Shown in pieces: positions 41,942-53,377 of a DNA stretch of 64,000 nucleotides. The stretch covers positions 2,232,001 through 2,296,000 of the forward strand of contig BEDY01000003.1 of NCBI GenBank assembly GCA_002335605.1, given 5' to 3'. The position numbers were made by a program, and so were the translations under genes. The notes beneath the pieces were generated by a model. It was not told where the DNA came from and did no database searches. It was given only the letters and a program-made list of their open reading frames with translations. Each line of letters begins with the position of its first letter. The first letter of the stretch is position 1. The DNA comes from Prillingera fragicola (lineage: Eukaryota > Basidiomycota > Tremellomycetes > Trichosporonales > Trichosporonaceae).

Positions 41942-44002
41942 TTAAGCAAAGATAAAACTGAACGCCTTCATGAACCAGTTCTGAGGCTTGGGGTCCTCCT
42001 CGTACTCGCACTCGAGCTCCTCATCGGTGGGAATGTTCGAGTACATGTCGAGGTCGGCGGGCTTGAGATGCTTGGGGCGCTTGACGAGCCAGAAGCCGGT
42101 CACAAGAGTCAGGAAGATGGGGACAGGGATGTAGGCAATAACAAAGTCTGACGGGTTCCAGTTGCCCCTTGTAAAGACCTTCCAGCCGTTGAAGAAGAGG
42201 ATGACCGACGCCCAGAAAATGACCCAGTACGCGGCGTATGGCTGGAAGCGGTTGTGGTAGCTGTGGTGTGAGCTTGGGCTGGGTCGAGGGGTGCTTACTG
42301 GAGTGTCTTGCGGTCAATGCCGTGGGCGGCGAGACCGGCCTTGAAGCGGAGGTATGTCACACCGATGACACCCCAGACGACATACCCAGAGCTGGATCAT
42401 TAGACAATGAACAGAACTGGAGATGAAGACTCACAGGGCAGTAAGGTTTGACAACCAGTTGAAGACGGTCGAGGCACCCTTGCCCAACGACATGTATGCC
42501 AATGCGCAGAAGGCGGTTGGAATAATGAGAGCGACGTAAGGAAGACCTTTACGGGTCGTCCTTGCCAGAATACGGGGTGCGTATCCACGAAGAGCCATGC
42601 CATAGAGCATGCGACTCGCAGAGTACATCAAACTGGATCCACTCGAGAACGCACTCATGGTAATCATGGCATTGACGAGGTGTGGCAGTCCTTGTATACC
42701 GGCGCGCTTCATGGCGAGGACGAACGGGGAAGACGCAGCGGTGCCGGTTGACTGGAGCAGCTCGGGGTCATCGTAGCGAACCACGAGGGAGACCAGGAAG
42801 ATGAGCAGGATGTAGAAAATAACAATCCTCCAGAATAGGCGCTTGACTGCCTTTTTGAGTGCCACACGAGGGTTCTTCACCTCGGCCGCTGCCACAATGA
42901 CCATCTCAACTCCCATGAACGAGCCTGCCGCTTGAACGAGATCGGTAAACCAACCCAAGAAGTAGGAGAGAGAGTTGTATGGTCCAAGGTAAGGAGCAAA
43001 AGGTCCTGGGTCCTTCCAGTAGCGCTGAAGCCAGTCAGCTCGGCTGTGCCGGGGTAGAGGTACTTACGAAGCCCAACCTGTCACCGTTCGGTGCACCGCC
43101 GAGCGTGATCACCAGGGACGTAATGGAGAGCATTATCACCAGAATGATCTTCATGAGGGCGAACCAATATTCGCTCTCACCGAAGAACCGAGTGCCAAAC
43201 CAGTTGATGGCCGCTGCGACAACGAAGAAGGCTGTAATGTATCCAACTTGTGACGTTACTTTGAACGCTGTGTCCCAGTATGAGCACAAAATGGAGGCCG
43301 CAATCTATCGGATCATGATCCATGAGTAACAGGTGCCGAAAAAAGGGCGAGAAAAGATACACAGAGAAGGAGAGTGGTCAGCGCCGAAATGAAGTGTGCT
43401 AGCACACGGCTATTAAACCATGTGGCGTCTACCGATCTGTTGATCAGGTTGCGTACTCACCAACTCTGAGGGAACTGAGAGGCAGTACTGCATGGACACT
43501 TGCCATCCCACAGCAAAACCGACGGCAGGATTGACCCAGCGCTCAGCAAAATGGATATAGCCACCAGAGATCGGTGCGTAGATAGCCATCTCGCCCAAAC
43601 ACATCACTGTGTTGTCAGAACGAGGCCGCTTGTATCCTGATTTCATTGGGAGACTTACGGACGGCATAACAGATTGAGCCAGTGGTGATAAACGCAAGGA
43701 GTGCACCGACTGGACCACCGTGGGCAATGATACGACCAGAGTTGAGGAACAACCCGGTGCCAATAGTACCAGCGAGGGCAATCATTTGCATGTGGCGTTG
43801 CTCCATGCGACGCTGGACACCATCATCTGCTCTGTTAGCGCACTGGAGCTGAGAGAAGGACGTGACACTCACAGATCTTGGTGTGGACATCCACCTTGAC
43901 GTCCACCACATCCTCCTTGGCTTCCTCAACCACTGCAGCATCGGATACTTTCCCGCCGCCAAACGGGGCGTGCTTGTCGTCAAATGTCTCGATTCCAGAC
44001 AT
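41942..44002 (-). CDS. Amino-acid permease (yeast AAP family, APC superfamily)
   Basis: Proton-coupled plasma-membrane amino-acid importer with 12 predicted membrane segments. Seven exons on the minus strand: 44002-43873, 43826-43659, 43606-43461, 43304-43068, 43024-42435, 42391-42299 and 42260-41942; 560 residues. After an acidic cytosolic N-terminus comes RRMEQRHMQMIALAGTIGTG, the hallmark of the family's first helix, then LGEMAIYAPISGG, GYITAFFVVAAAINWFGTRF, the GSFMGVEMVIVAAAE block and SGSSLMYSASRMLYGMA. The substrate cannot be told from sequence. The third intron (43305-43460) is 156 bases. Upstream there is no close gene, so regulation by nitrogen source is plausible but not visible. 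Confidence 0.93.
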
Positions 44003-44542
44003 GGGGATTAACTCTTGGGGCCATCGTAAGACCTGCCCCCACTTCATAAGTACTCGATGTAGCCTGCATTTACCGTTAGGCCGGTACATTGTCCACCTAT
44101 GAGACATGGCGCGCACTCAACAGCCGCATATAGTGATAGTGGATGAAGTAGTTCGCCGAGTTGGCCGAACTTGCTTCCGTGGCGTCAGCTGTCGGTCATG
44201 TGCGATGTTCTGTTGTCCGCCTTCCTTGCTCCGCCTGGATATCCTGCATCAGGTGGGCCCACATGGACGGGACCTGGGTTAAAACGGTACCCTTGGCAAC
44301 GGTTTGCCAGCAACTCTTGTCGCGTAACTCGACGATAAGCAGAGAGGTCGCTCACGGCGGAGGTTATACGCTGTTCCTAATGGGGAGAAGGCCGGTATGC
44401 GTGAACCTTGAGCCCACTCGCGCTTGCTTCTGGCGGGAATAATGGATACGGAATACCTTGCCTTTAGCGGCGAAGACTAGGCAGCGCAAACAGCACGCGC
44501 TCTGTATCGTTTGGACTGTCACTACAGTCGAGGCTACCGACA

Positions 44543-44621
44543 CCGGACTCCGGACGCCGGAAACCGGTCCGAACGAGCTGCACCAGGCCTCCTAAGCGCT
44601 CCAAAGCTCCGAACGAGCTGC
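44543..44621. repeat. CCGG dyads and a 14-base direct repeat
   Basis: CCGGACTCCGG (44543-44553) and CCGGAAACCGG (44557-44567) are short dyads. TCCGAACGAGCTGC occurs at 44568-44581 and again at 44608-44621, exactly 40 bases apart. Paired CGG half-sites are the usual target of Zn(II)2Cys6 fungal regulators, but no regulator is implied here. Confidence 0.6.
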
Positions 44622-46212
44622 CTCCTCGGACGAAAGGCCGCGAGGCGTAGTGCTTGTGATCATCAGCCGGAAGTTTGCTCCCAATCGCTGGGCCACCTGC
44701 TCACTGTGTCCTCTATTCAGCAGATTAGACGGCATGACCTCCTTGTGTTATCAGTGTGCTAGAGGCTTTAGATGCGCTCGCTTCATTTGGCGTGGCGACC
44801 AAGGTCGAGCCCTACGTCACTGGATGCAGTGAATGTACCCAAGTGAGATGGGGTTGAGGCTTTGAGGACGACTTGTTTTGGGCGACGGTGCGACGGACTT
44901 GAGGTGGGCAAGGGCTCATCACTGCCTCTGAATCGTTCCCCAGAAAACGGCACTCGTACAATGGCGCCGAGTGTATGGCTGAGCTTAATTACAACTCGGG
45001 TCTCCAGCCATTTTGAAGCAATCGATTCTATATCATGTCCGAGACCCGGAATCGCACCATTTCGCGATGGCGGTGCTAGCTCCTCGACCATTTGGAGGCT
45101 ACCTTGTTTGAGGCCTGAGTAGACCCTTGCGCTGCGAAAGAGACTTCTGCATCCGACACGACGAACAATTGCATTTGTTGGGGTGGACAATTGCATCGAC
45201 TACCCCCTTGCATTGTCTAACTTTCCTGGAGGCTGTATTGGGAGCCACATCTACAGTATGGCCTTACCTGGCCAGCCAAGTCCCAGTGCTCAGCCTCGCT
45301 GGCCAGGCTCCGAGCAGTGTCTTAGTCCGTGGGCGCCGGATGCTGACTACCAGGCCACCAGAGCACAGCGCCGATGGTCTCGGACTGCGGCCAACCGGAC
45401 CCGAAAAGTGTACGGTGACAATATTGCAAGAGTGGCTACACATCTCGGTTGCCTGGGCTGTGCGCTGTGCGCTGTAACGAGAGCATGGACGCCACATGCA
45501 TTCTGGGGATAGTGATCGGCTGCGGATAGGCGGAGACGTTGCCTCAGTGAAATGGGCAGAGACCGTTGTGCCGGAATTATGGAACTATGGCGCAGCAGGT
45601 GGGGGGTGGGAGGGGGGCTGTGGCCCACACGCGCTCACACGACATCCTCCCCGGCCCAGGTGTGGGTGGAATGGAAGGGAGCAGACGAGCTGACGAGAGC
45701 CCATGTGCCGATGGAAACAGAGCTGCAGGGTTTCTTGGACCCTGTTAGAACATTAACGGCGAATGGCAGAGAGCGTCATCGACGAGGCATCCCTGAGTGA
45801 TCACCATCGCACAAGGTTCCCCATTCAATTGAACCGGGTTCTCCAAGGATAGAGTTCGCGGAAGTGCTATTCAGTGGACAGGACCCTCGACGCCGCCGGG
45901 CTGTGCACCAGGATGAGCACCCCAGCAGGAGTAATCATACGCGGCACCCCTCGGCATACCGCACGGCACCCCGGACAATGGCTCCTGTGGCTTGTCCGGC
46001 CTCGGTGCTCGGTGAATGCTCGGACCCTGCTCGCAGACCTGATGGCCACCTCGGTGCAAGATGCGCCGCCGTTGTACGCCGCAGACACACCATCAACACC
46101 CGCTGCTGGCGGACACGGGCGATTCGTGGTTGCGCCACCCCCACTTTTAAAATGACAATGAGGCTGACGAGGGACGTACCGCACTCGGCAGCTCCAGAGC
46201 TCAACACATTAC

Positions 46213-46265
46213 TGCACCCAGTGGTGTCGGCATAGGACTGTGAGTTGCGAACACCACTGGGTGCA
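46213..46265. repeat. Perfect 15-base inverted repeat (hairpin)
   Basis: TGCACCCAGTGGTGT at 46213-46227 is the exact reverse complement of 46251-46265, around a 23-base loop whose ends (TCG and CGA) can extend the stem. No gene 3' end lies next to it, so it is not an obvious terminator. Confidence 0.85.
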
Positions 46266-47161
46266 ACAGTGCCGGTCAAACTGTACAGGGAAGGTGCATG
46301 CTTTGGTCGTTCCTAAACTATGGGAGAGCGCTGCCCACTACAAACCGCAGTCAACTTTCGCACACTAGTGCCTCCTGCTAACTGGACAGAGTGACACCCT
46401 GTACGCTCCCTTTGCTTTCTTGACTGGACAAGCTCTAGGGCGAGGGTCTGCCAAGGTCAAGCACCACCCCACACACACTGGATCAAGCAGGACTTGCAGG
46501 ACACGTGCTAATTACTTTCAGTTATCTTTCATCAAGGTATTGTTCTCCTGTTGGACTATTTTAGGAGGATGCGGCATGTCTCGGGTGGGGAAAGAAAAAA
46601 TTCCCCGTCAAAAGTGGATCGGTCTCCGCGGACCCAGCAAGCTCCTAGTGCGACTCGGCGATGTAGTCAACGCGCTCGTCTGCACCTTACGCGCTGTTAA
46701 CGGTCGACACGACCGCAGCAGTGGCCAGATCTGGCTTCGTAAGGCAGAAGAGACCTGGGCCGGCCTGTTGGTATCCCAGGGCTTTTGTCGATCTGTGGCG
46801 TTTTCCGGAAGACGAGCAGCAACCTTGTAATCCCTGTGTACCGCCGTTTCGGTTGGTCCGCCCAGGCCAGATAGCATTGACTAACGGCATGCGTAAAGCT
46901 TTTGGCATGCTCCCGTTCCTGAACTGTGAGCATATTCCGTGGGCATGCATCAGTAACTTGTGGCGTCGATCCATCGGTGAGGGTAGGGCATTGTCCGTAT
47001 TTACAGGACAGGGATACAATTCACGCTAAGACAGATCTCGGGGCGGGGAGGTGAGATTGTACTTTGGCAGAGTGGACATGGGCAAGGCAACCCTTGCTTG
47101 GAACATACATGGATGACGAAGGCGGAGCACATGGCCGAGCGCGCTACACTACAAATGCTGG

Positions 47162-47187
47162 GACGACTTGTAAAGACGACTTGTAAA
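47162..47187. repeat. 13-base tandem repeat in a 5' leader
   Basis: GACGACTTGTAAA is repeated head to tail (47162-47174 and 47175-47187), 45 bases before the ATG of the secreted-protein gene. Confidence 0.85.
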
Positions 47188-47231
47188 GCTTTGCCCCAGC
47201 ACTTCACCACCTCTCTACTACCGTCTCCAGC

Positions 47232-48138
47232 ATGCGTTTTGCCTGGCTCGCAACCATTGTGGCTATGGCCACCGTTGTGGCAGCCGCCGACTATACCCCT
47301 TTGAACAACCTCCTTGCTCGTGCCCAGCCCACTACTGGATGCACCTGCGCAGGATACAGCATTAACTGGAACAACGGCCCCTACTACGTGAGTGCTCTTC
47401 GATACGATGGCAAAACTGACAATTCAGAAAATCCTAATGGGCTACGGAGCTCCCATTCCTGGCGTTAGCACTACCAATCAGTACGGCTGGTGCTTCCAGA
47501 ACGGTGTCCTCGACAGCACTGGCTTGCAGCGCATCGTCGACGGCCTTAACGGCGGGGGGGACACCCCCTACGTCAACATTAGTCGCGCCAACGAGTACTG
47601 CACAAAGGAGTGCAGAACCTGCACCAAGGCTGCTTGTGCCACTGCCATCGCCAACGTCTTCGCCAAAACCATGTTTGCCGGTACCGACTACCTCGCCACC
47701 TGCCAGTGGCCTCCAGGAAACTATGTCCCTACCGGCTGCAGGTGCACGTTTACTTGCAACGCTGGCTACACTGCCTGCGGCACCAACTGCATCAACCCCA
47801 ACACTCAGTCTTGCGTTTCTGGGGTACCTGTTACGAAGAAGGCACGCCGTTCAATGTCTCATATGTGCCCCGAAGGACTCAGTCGATGCCCCTTGCCAAG
47901 AGGAGGCTACGAGTGTGTTGATACACGAACCGATATCGAGTCATGTGGCGGCTGCCCCAGGTTAGGAGAAAAGGTCGAAAACCCAGGAGTAGACTGCACC
48001 GATCTCCCAGGAGTCTCAGGTGTGCGATGCCTCGAGGGTCGCTGCCAGGTTGATGCCTGCGACCGTGGCTACGTCTTCTTAGACGGATCATGTGTGGGCA
48101 ACGGTACCTACGTTGCGCGTCGTTCGATTTTTGCATAG
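47232..48138 (+). CDS. Cysteine-rich secreted protein, PriA-like
   Basis: Two exons, 47232-47387 and 47428-48138, give 288 residues. The N-terminus MRFAWLATIVAMATVVAAAD is a clear signal peptide, and the mature protein has over 20 cysteines, indicating a disulfide-rich extracellular or wall protein. The C-terminal domain (CPEGLSRCPLPRGG, YECVDTRTDIESCGGCP, GVSGVRCLEGRCQVDACDRGY) matches the domain of basidiomycete PriA proteins, first described from Lentinula fruiting. The central CNAGYTACGTNCINPNTQSC resembles an EGF-like cysteine cluster. No GPI signal or membrane helix is seen at the C-terminus. The function is unknown. Confidence 0.82.
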
Positions 48139-48707
48139 ATGGGGCTGGACACTCAATATAGACATAGATTTGCATTATAGTCATGAACTTGGGATTCACT
48201 GGGCAAACAACAAGGCACTTTGGGGACAATAAAACACTGTTTGTGGCGAAAGAGGGTACTGAAACTAGTGTGGTGGGCAGCTGTGGCTGAATAAAGCTTG
48301 CAAGAAGGCTTTGATAAGGGCATAGGTTTGTCACAAGGTCACTGCCCATTCATGTAAAGGCAGGGAAAGGCAGTATACTCTACTGAGCACATGGTACACA
48401 GGAAAAAGCAAAGGCATGCATGCAGAGAAACGACTGCTGCATGATTAATCACAGTTTTCAAGACTTTAACGGAAGTAAATGACGTGTACTACTCCTCAGT
48501 GTGGCACTTGACCACCTCTTTCCTCTAAATCTCCTCTCCGACTGGTCGTCCCGTTACTTGTCAACGAGTGCACCGATCTGCTCAAAGTAAATGTGTATGC
48601 TATGCCATGCAAGTCTATGTAATTATAATGCTACTGTTGTACGATTCGAAAGGAAGATTTCCTCCAAATTCGACGCGTTTATCATGTTGACCCCGGGACT
48701 TGTCTGA
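48139..48707. other. Convergent intergenic region
   Basis: 569 bases of 3' flank between the secreted-protein gene and the MFS transporter gene. No feature is supported. Confidence 0.5.
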
Positions 48708-50526
48708 TTAAACCGCAGCGCGCTTAGAACGCTGGCGAATCGACTTGCCCCACTTCTTGAAGGCCCAGGGAATCATGGCCATGATGATGGCAAGTCCACC
48801 GAGCAGAGAAGAGGCCCCGCCGTTGCCCAGTTTGTGGAACATGGCGGTAATGAACAGCGGCATTGCCGCACCCGCCGCAGACCGCACCACCGTCTTCGCA
48901 GCGAGCGCAGAGGCGACGTAGGCAGGGAATGCCTGAATGAGGTAGGCGTTGGCGCTGAAGTACACAAGAACCATGCCGAATCCGAAGGGAATGCCGCTGG
49001 AGACGGGCCCGACCCACGAACCGGCGGCGGGCATGACGTACGGTGGGGAAGTCCAGCCGAAAATGAAGAGACTGATGGGGACCCAGGGTCCGCCGATAAG
49101 CATACCGGGCAGACGGTCCTCGGGGGTGACGTCTTCGCCCTTTGCGCGGTATTGCTTCTCCAAAATTGGCGTGACAAGCAGAGCAAGGCCAACACCAATA
49201 AACACGGAAACAAAAGTGATACCGGTCTTGGCGTCGTCCCACCCGTAGCCCTCCACGAAGACGACTGGGAAAGAGAAGAAATAGGCGTAAAGAAGGCCGT
49301 AGACAAGCGAGACGTACATCGACATGAGGAGAAGAATGGGCTCCTCGATGAGCATCTGGAAGGGGCGGATGAGGGTCTCGACGACGATGTCGGTGAGGGG
49401 GCGGCGGAGAACCTCCTGTTCGGTGACAAAGGTCTCGTCACCAGTGTCCTTGCGCATCTTCTGGGCACGCTTCTTGAGAAGAACGGGAGCGAAAGTCTCG
49501 GGGAGGCAGAGGGTAGCGACCCAAACGACAAAGGCGGCGATCATGTTGACCCAGTACAGCCAGCGCCAGCCAGCGTACTTGCCAATGAAGCCACCGATGA
49601 GAGGACCGATAACGGGACCAGCGTAGGGCGCAGCGGCGAAAATGGCAATAGCGAAGCCACGCTCATCGGGACCCCAGATATCGGCAATGGTGCCACCGGC
49701 AAGAGTCAGGGGTGCAGATCCGAAGAAGCCGCAGATGAAGCGAGAGGCCAAAAGACAGCCAATGTTGGGAGCCAAAGCGCAAGGAATGTTGAAGATAATG
49801 CTGATAATAAAGGGGAAGATCCACATGGGGCGACGACCAAACAGCTCGGACATTGGAGACCAAAGAAGAGGTCCAGTGCCAAAGCCGCAAACGGGGAGGG
49901 TGACAGTGAGAGCCATGACAACGTTGGACACGCCAAAGTACTCGGCCTGGTCTCCAAAGTCACCAGTGACGATAGCAGACGACATGGCGACCTGCATGAC
50001 GGCGCTTGCGACAATAGCGGTGTAGACTGCAAAAGGTCAGCGAAAGCTCACATTGTGCCACACTTCATGACTCACCCCAACGGAGACCCTTGCCCCAGTT
50101 GTGAGGGTTCTCCTTATCTCCGGGAGTCCAAGTGACGAGCTTCTTGTCGGCGAGCTCATTCTTGAAGTTGCGAGCTTGAGCACTCTCGCCGCCGTTGAAA
50201 GTCGAGGCAATCGAGTGTCGGGTGGAGGCGGAGAGAATCGGGTGGAGGCCCTGCTCGACATCGAGTTCGCTGGCCGGGATGTAGCCTTGAGCGGTCTCGG
50301 TGCGGTAGATGGATGAGACACCAGCAGAGGTCTGGGTGGTGAGGAAGGGGAAGGAGAGATCGGGGTGCTTGGCGGCACGCTGAGACACGGTCGAAATGGT
50401 GTGTGTCAGTGGTGCGTCGAGTGTGGCACCGTCCGCGCCGGTGTAGATGGGGGTGATGGGAGGGTTGGCTCCCGTGGTGTTGGAACGGCCACGGGGCTTT
50501 TCAGAAATGGTATCGCTGACAACCAT
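48708..50526 (-). CDS. MFS transporter, DHA1 drug:H+ antiporter family
   Basis: Twelve-helix proton antiporter of the fungal DHA1 (polyamine/drug exporter) family at the plasma membrane. Two exons on the minus strand, 50526-50076 and 50026-48708, give 589 residues. The first 150 residues are cytosolic and polar; WTPGDKENPHNWGKGLRW is the conserved entry to helix 1 of this family. Loop 2-3 carries the MFS motif SPMSELFGRRPMW, and AAAPYAGPVIGPLIGGFIG is the antiporter motif C region. The central loop EEPILLLMSMYVSLVYGLLY is also characteristic. A TATA-like box lies at 50598-50606. The substrate cannot be told. Confidence 0.93.
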
Positions 50527-50597
50527 TGTAGTGGTGGTGATGCTAGATGTGTCTGCTGAGACGATTTGGATGTGGTCATCTCGGCCCCTCTCTTGTT

Positions 50598-50606
50598 GTT
50601 ATATAC
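50598..50606 (-). promoter_or_regulatory. TATA-like box of the MFS gene
   Basis: The minus strand reads GTATATAAC here, 72-80 bases upstream of the ATG at 50526. Confidence 0.45.
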
Positions 50607-51556
50607 AATGAGTCGGGTGATGGAGAGTTTTCAGTGGTCCTGCCGTCGGCCGTTAGGCACGACGAGTTAGCTGGTACAGTGCGGCCGAGAGCTGACAGCA
50701 GCCTCGGAATGACAGATAACGGTCAGATCGGCCAGACTCAAAGTCGGCCATGGCGTCGCTGCCCAAGTGCTCGTCGCTCCGTTTTTCAGTGGAGCGGGTC
50801 ATTCACCCTCCGATCCTCCGGCGTTGCAGCCTTCGTCCGTGACGTCACGGCCGTACAGGGTTTGAACCACTCTTGTCAGTTCCGATCGTCCACATGTGCA
50901 TGCACGTGCAGAAGTGTCCATCAGACTGGGCATCTGACAGGTTCTTAAGGCAAGCTGCAAGTAGTGAGCTGCCTCTGAGGATCTGTCAAACTGGTGAAGA
51001 TGCTATATCTCAATATGCCCATGCCTGGCATGCCCCAAGGATGTGGGCTGCTGGAGCCTTCTCGATCGCCATAGCCAGCACTCCAATGTGGTACCTCGCA
51101 ATCCCTATTCTGGTGCACAACTATCGGAGCACATAAGGGCGAGTACTGTACCTGGCTGGATTCACCAGCCTGTAGAGAGAAGGTTCCGTCGATCTGCCCC
51201 TCACCATCAGATCGGCCAATTATTTCACCAGTTCGCCCACGACCACCACCGCTTGGGTACCACCTGTGTTGCTGTTGCGTGTTGACGCGGCCGAGCGATG
51301 GTCTCGCTCCTGCACCGGGTGCGAATCCTTGTATTACGTGCGTACCTCCCTTATCGTCCCACAATGATGCGAGACCGTCATTCCCACGACGGTGGAGGCC
51401 AAGATCGCGTTGAGCATTCCGAGTCGTTCGGGTCAGTGCTGACTCGGGTCTTCAGGTTGAATTGCTGATGTCGATACTGAGGGCGATCTCTTCATGCACT
51501 TGGGATGGCTACACTGGTAGGCGCTACTGAAGTAGCATCCGTAGAGAGAGAGAGAA

Positions 51557-51619
51557 GCACGGCAGAGCTGTAGCAGGTGTTTCAAGGTTGTCGGCGCCGA
51601 TGCAGTATCTCTGCCGTGC
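51557..51619. repeat. 11-base inverted repeat
   Basis: GCACGGCAGAG (51557-51567) and CTCTGCCGTGC (51609-51619) are perfect reverse complements separated by 41 bases that include a GGCGCC palindrome. Confidence 0.75.
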
Positions 51620-52079
51620 GAAGTCTGGCTCGTCCTTGGCCGGTAGGTAGTGATGCCAGTACCTGCAAATCGTCACTTGTTTTCTCCCTGTCTAGACTGC
51701 CCAAGGAGTCTCGCAACCCCGGCGAGTGCCAGCTGGGAGGCAACTGTGATGTCCCTTGACATCTATTCCTCCTAGGCCTCGTCTTGGCTCTCTCTGCCCA
51801 TATCTAGAACTCCGCCATCGGAAGACCTCGAGCTCGAGGAATGACTTGCCCCAGGGCCGAGGCCAGGTCGATGCGATGGCCGCATCATTGAGTAGTAGTG
51901 AGGGATCACAAGAGGTGTCAGTCGGCCAATTAATTTCTCCCGCCACACGTCCAACACGGCCGAGAGAAATCTTGTGCCTCCACCTGTGCTCCGCTCCGCG
52001 GCCTCGCAACATTTGCCACCCAATCCACCCACACAAGCTCGATAAGCTCGATCGCAGGACCGACACCACCTAGGCAGTG

Positions 52080-53261
52080 ATGGCCAGCAAGCTGCCCAAA
52101 CCCTTACCAGTGCCCGTGGCGACGGGACCCGACCCCGCCGCCCAAGAGGAGCAACAAGTCCACGCCGTGTATGAAGCCATCGCGCCCCACTTTGCCCGGA
52201 CACGGTTCAAGGTGCGTGGTACCGCTCCCCACATACCGCATGAGTGGGGTGTGCCTACTTTGTGCGCTTGCTGACGCGATTCTTTAGCCATGGCCGTTGA
52301 TTGACGCGTTTCTGGCCTCGCTTCCGGCGTGCGCCCTTGGACTCGACGCCGGCGCAGGCAACGGCAAGTACCTGCCATCAATAGCTCGCGCTGGGGCATA
52401 CGGTATAGAGCTGGACCGCTCCCAAGGTCTTCTTGAGATTGCAAAAGGCCAGCTTGATGGTGGTGCAGAGTGTGTAAGGGGAGACATTGCAGATGTGCCA
52501 TGGCGAGCAGATGTGTTTGTGAGTGTCTGGTGAGGGAACGGGCGCTTGGTTGCTGACTCTGCCAGGATTTTGCCATCTCGGTAGCTGCGATCCACCACCT
52601 CACTACCCCAGAGCGACGTTCCCAGTCCGTCAAGGTAAGATGCCGTTGAGGGCGAGCATACCTACTTTCCGCTGACATGCAGGCTCTACTACGCCCGCTC
52701 CGAGACCCACCATCTCCCAGTCCCCCTTCACGGTTCTTCATCTACGTCTGGGCATACGAGCAGGGTCCAGCGAGTCGAAGAAAGATGGGGAGTCTGGCGG
52801 ATGCGGCTGCCGCAAGCACCACGAGCGAAGCAGACGGCGAGTCGAGGGTACAGGACGTCCTGGTGCCGTGGGTGCTGGCAGCGCAGGCACCGAAGACATC
52901 CAAAGCAAAGGGCAAGGGTGGCAAATCGTCCGGCTTATCGCCCGCTCCCCAGGACGCCGAGCAGTCAACACCAGCCCCTCCCGCAGACGAGGCAGAGGTC
53001 TTTCATCGCTACTATCACCTCTTTGTCCGTGGCGAGCTCCGGGCGTTGGTGGAGGGAGCCGCTGCCGAGGAAGGCTACGCCGTGCGCCCTGGCGCGGCGT
53101 GCGGCTCGGACCCGAACGGCGCCATTGAGGGCGCCGCGGGGGCGTCCGCTTCCAGTGCCGAGGAAGACGGTGTTCCGCCCGGGCATCGATGGTTGCGTAT
53201 TGTGGGTGAGGGTTGGGAGGCTGACAATTGGTGGGTCGAGGGAGAAGTTGGATGTGCTTGA
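52080..53261 (+). CDS. TRM9: tRNA (uridine-34) methyltransferase Trm9
   Basis: SAM-dependent enzyme that, with Trm112, completes mcm5U at the wobble base of tRNA-Arg and tRNA-Glu, among others. Four exons, 52080-52211, 52288-52518, 52566-52634 and 52683-53261, give 336 residues. The N-terminal HAVYEAIAPHFARTRFKPWP is the family signature, followed by SAM motif I LGLDAGAGNGKY (61-72), the acidic motif II region GIELDRS, and FAISVAAIHHLTTPERR. The C-terminal FHRYYHLFVRGELRALV and NWWVEGE are also typical. A linker of about 60 residues rich in Lys/Ser/Ala/Pro interrupts the C-terminal half. Convergent with the ATPase gene (116 bases). Confidence 0.93.
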
Positions 53262-53377
53262 GGGGTTCCAAGTGCCACGTGTAGATCATTAGCATGCATT
53301 TGTTCAATTTACTCGACAGTGTGCATACAGAGATTAGGATAGATGGTATTATCGGCACAAGAATACGTAGCAGACAT
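53262..53377. other. Short convergent spacer
   Basis: 116 bases separate the stop codons of TRM9 and the copper ATPase, so their 3' ends probably overlap. Confidence 0.6.

Larger units (their letters stand above)
44003..47231. other. 3.2-kb gene-poor region with hairpins and repeats
   Basis: No coding frame in these 3.2 kb is supported. Notable non-coding structure includes CCGG-based dyads and a 14-base direct repeat at 44543-44621, a perfect 15-base inverted repeat at 46213-46265, and a 13-base tandem repeat at 47162-47187 just before the next gene. Short frames such as the minus-strand one at 44783-45196 look random. Confidence 0.5.
50527..52079. other. Divergent intergenic region
   Basis: About 1.55 kb between the MFS gene (minus) and TRM9 (plus). 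It holds the TATA box of the MFS gene, an 11-base inverted repeat at 51557-51619, and two CCAAT-containing copies of TCGGCCAATTA (51212 and 51922). No coding frame is supported. Confidence 0.5.

Noticed and set aside
45035..45110. tRNA-like look on the minus strand (GGTGCGATTCC and GAGCTAGC blocks)
   Set aside because: The T-loop lacks the invariant TTC, and no 7-base acceptor stem or anticodon arm can be drawn.
44783..45196. 137-codon minus-strand frame in the desert left of the PriA-like gene
   Set aside because: No motif, unbiased codons, and no promoter or splice structure.
48834..50135. 433-codon open frame on the plus strand antisense to the MFS transporter
   Set aside because: It is the mirror of a strongly biased coding sequence (high GC at third positions leaves few antisense stops), has charged, repetitive composition and no family motif.
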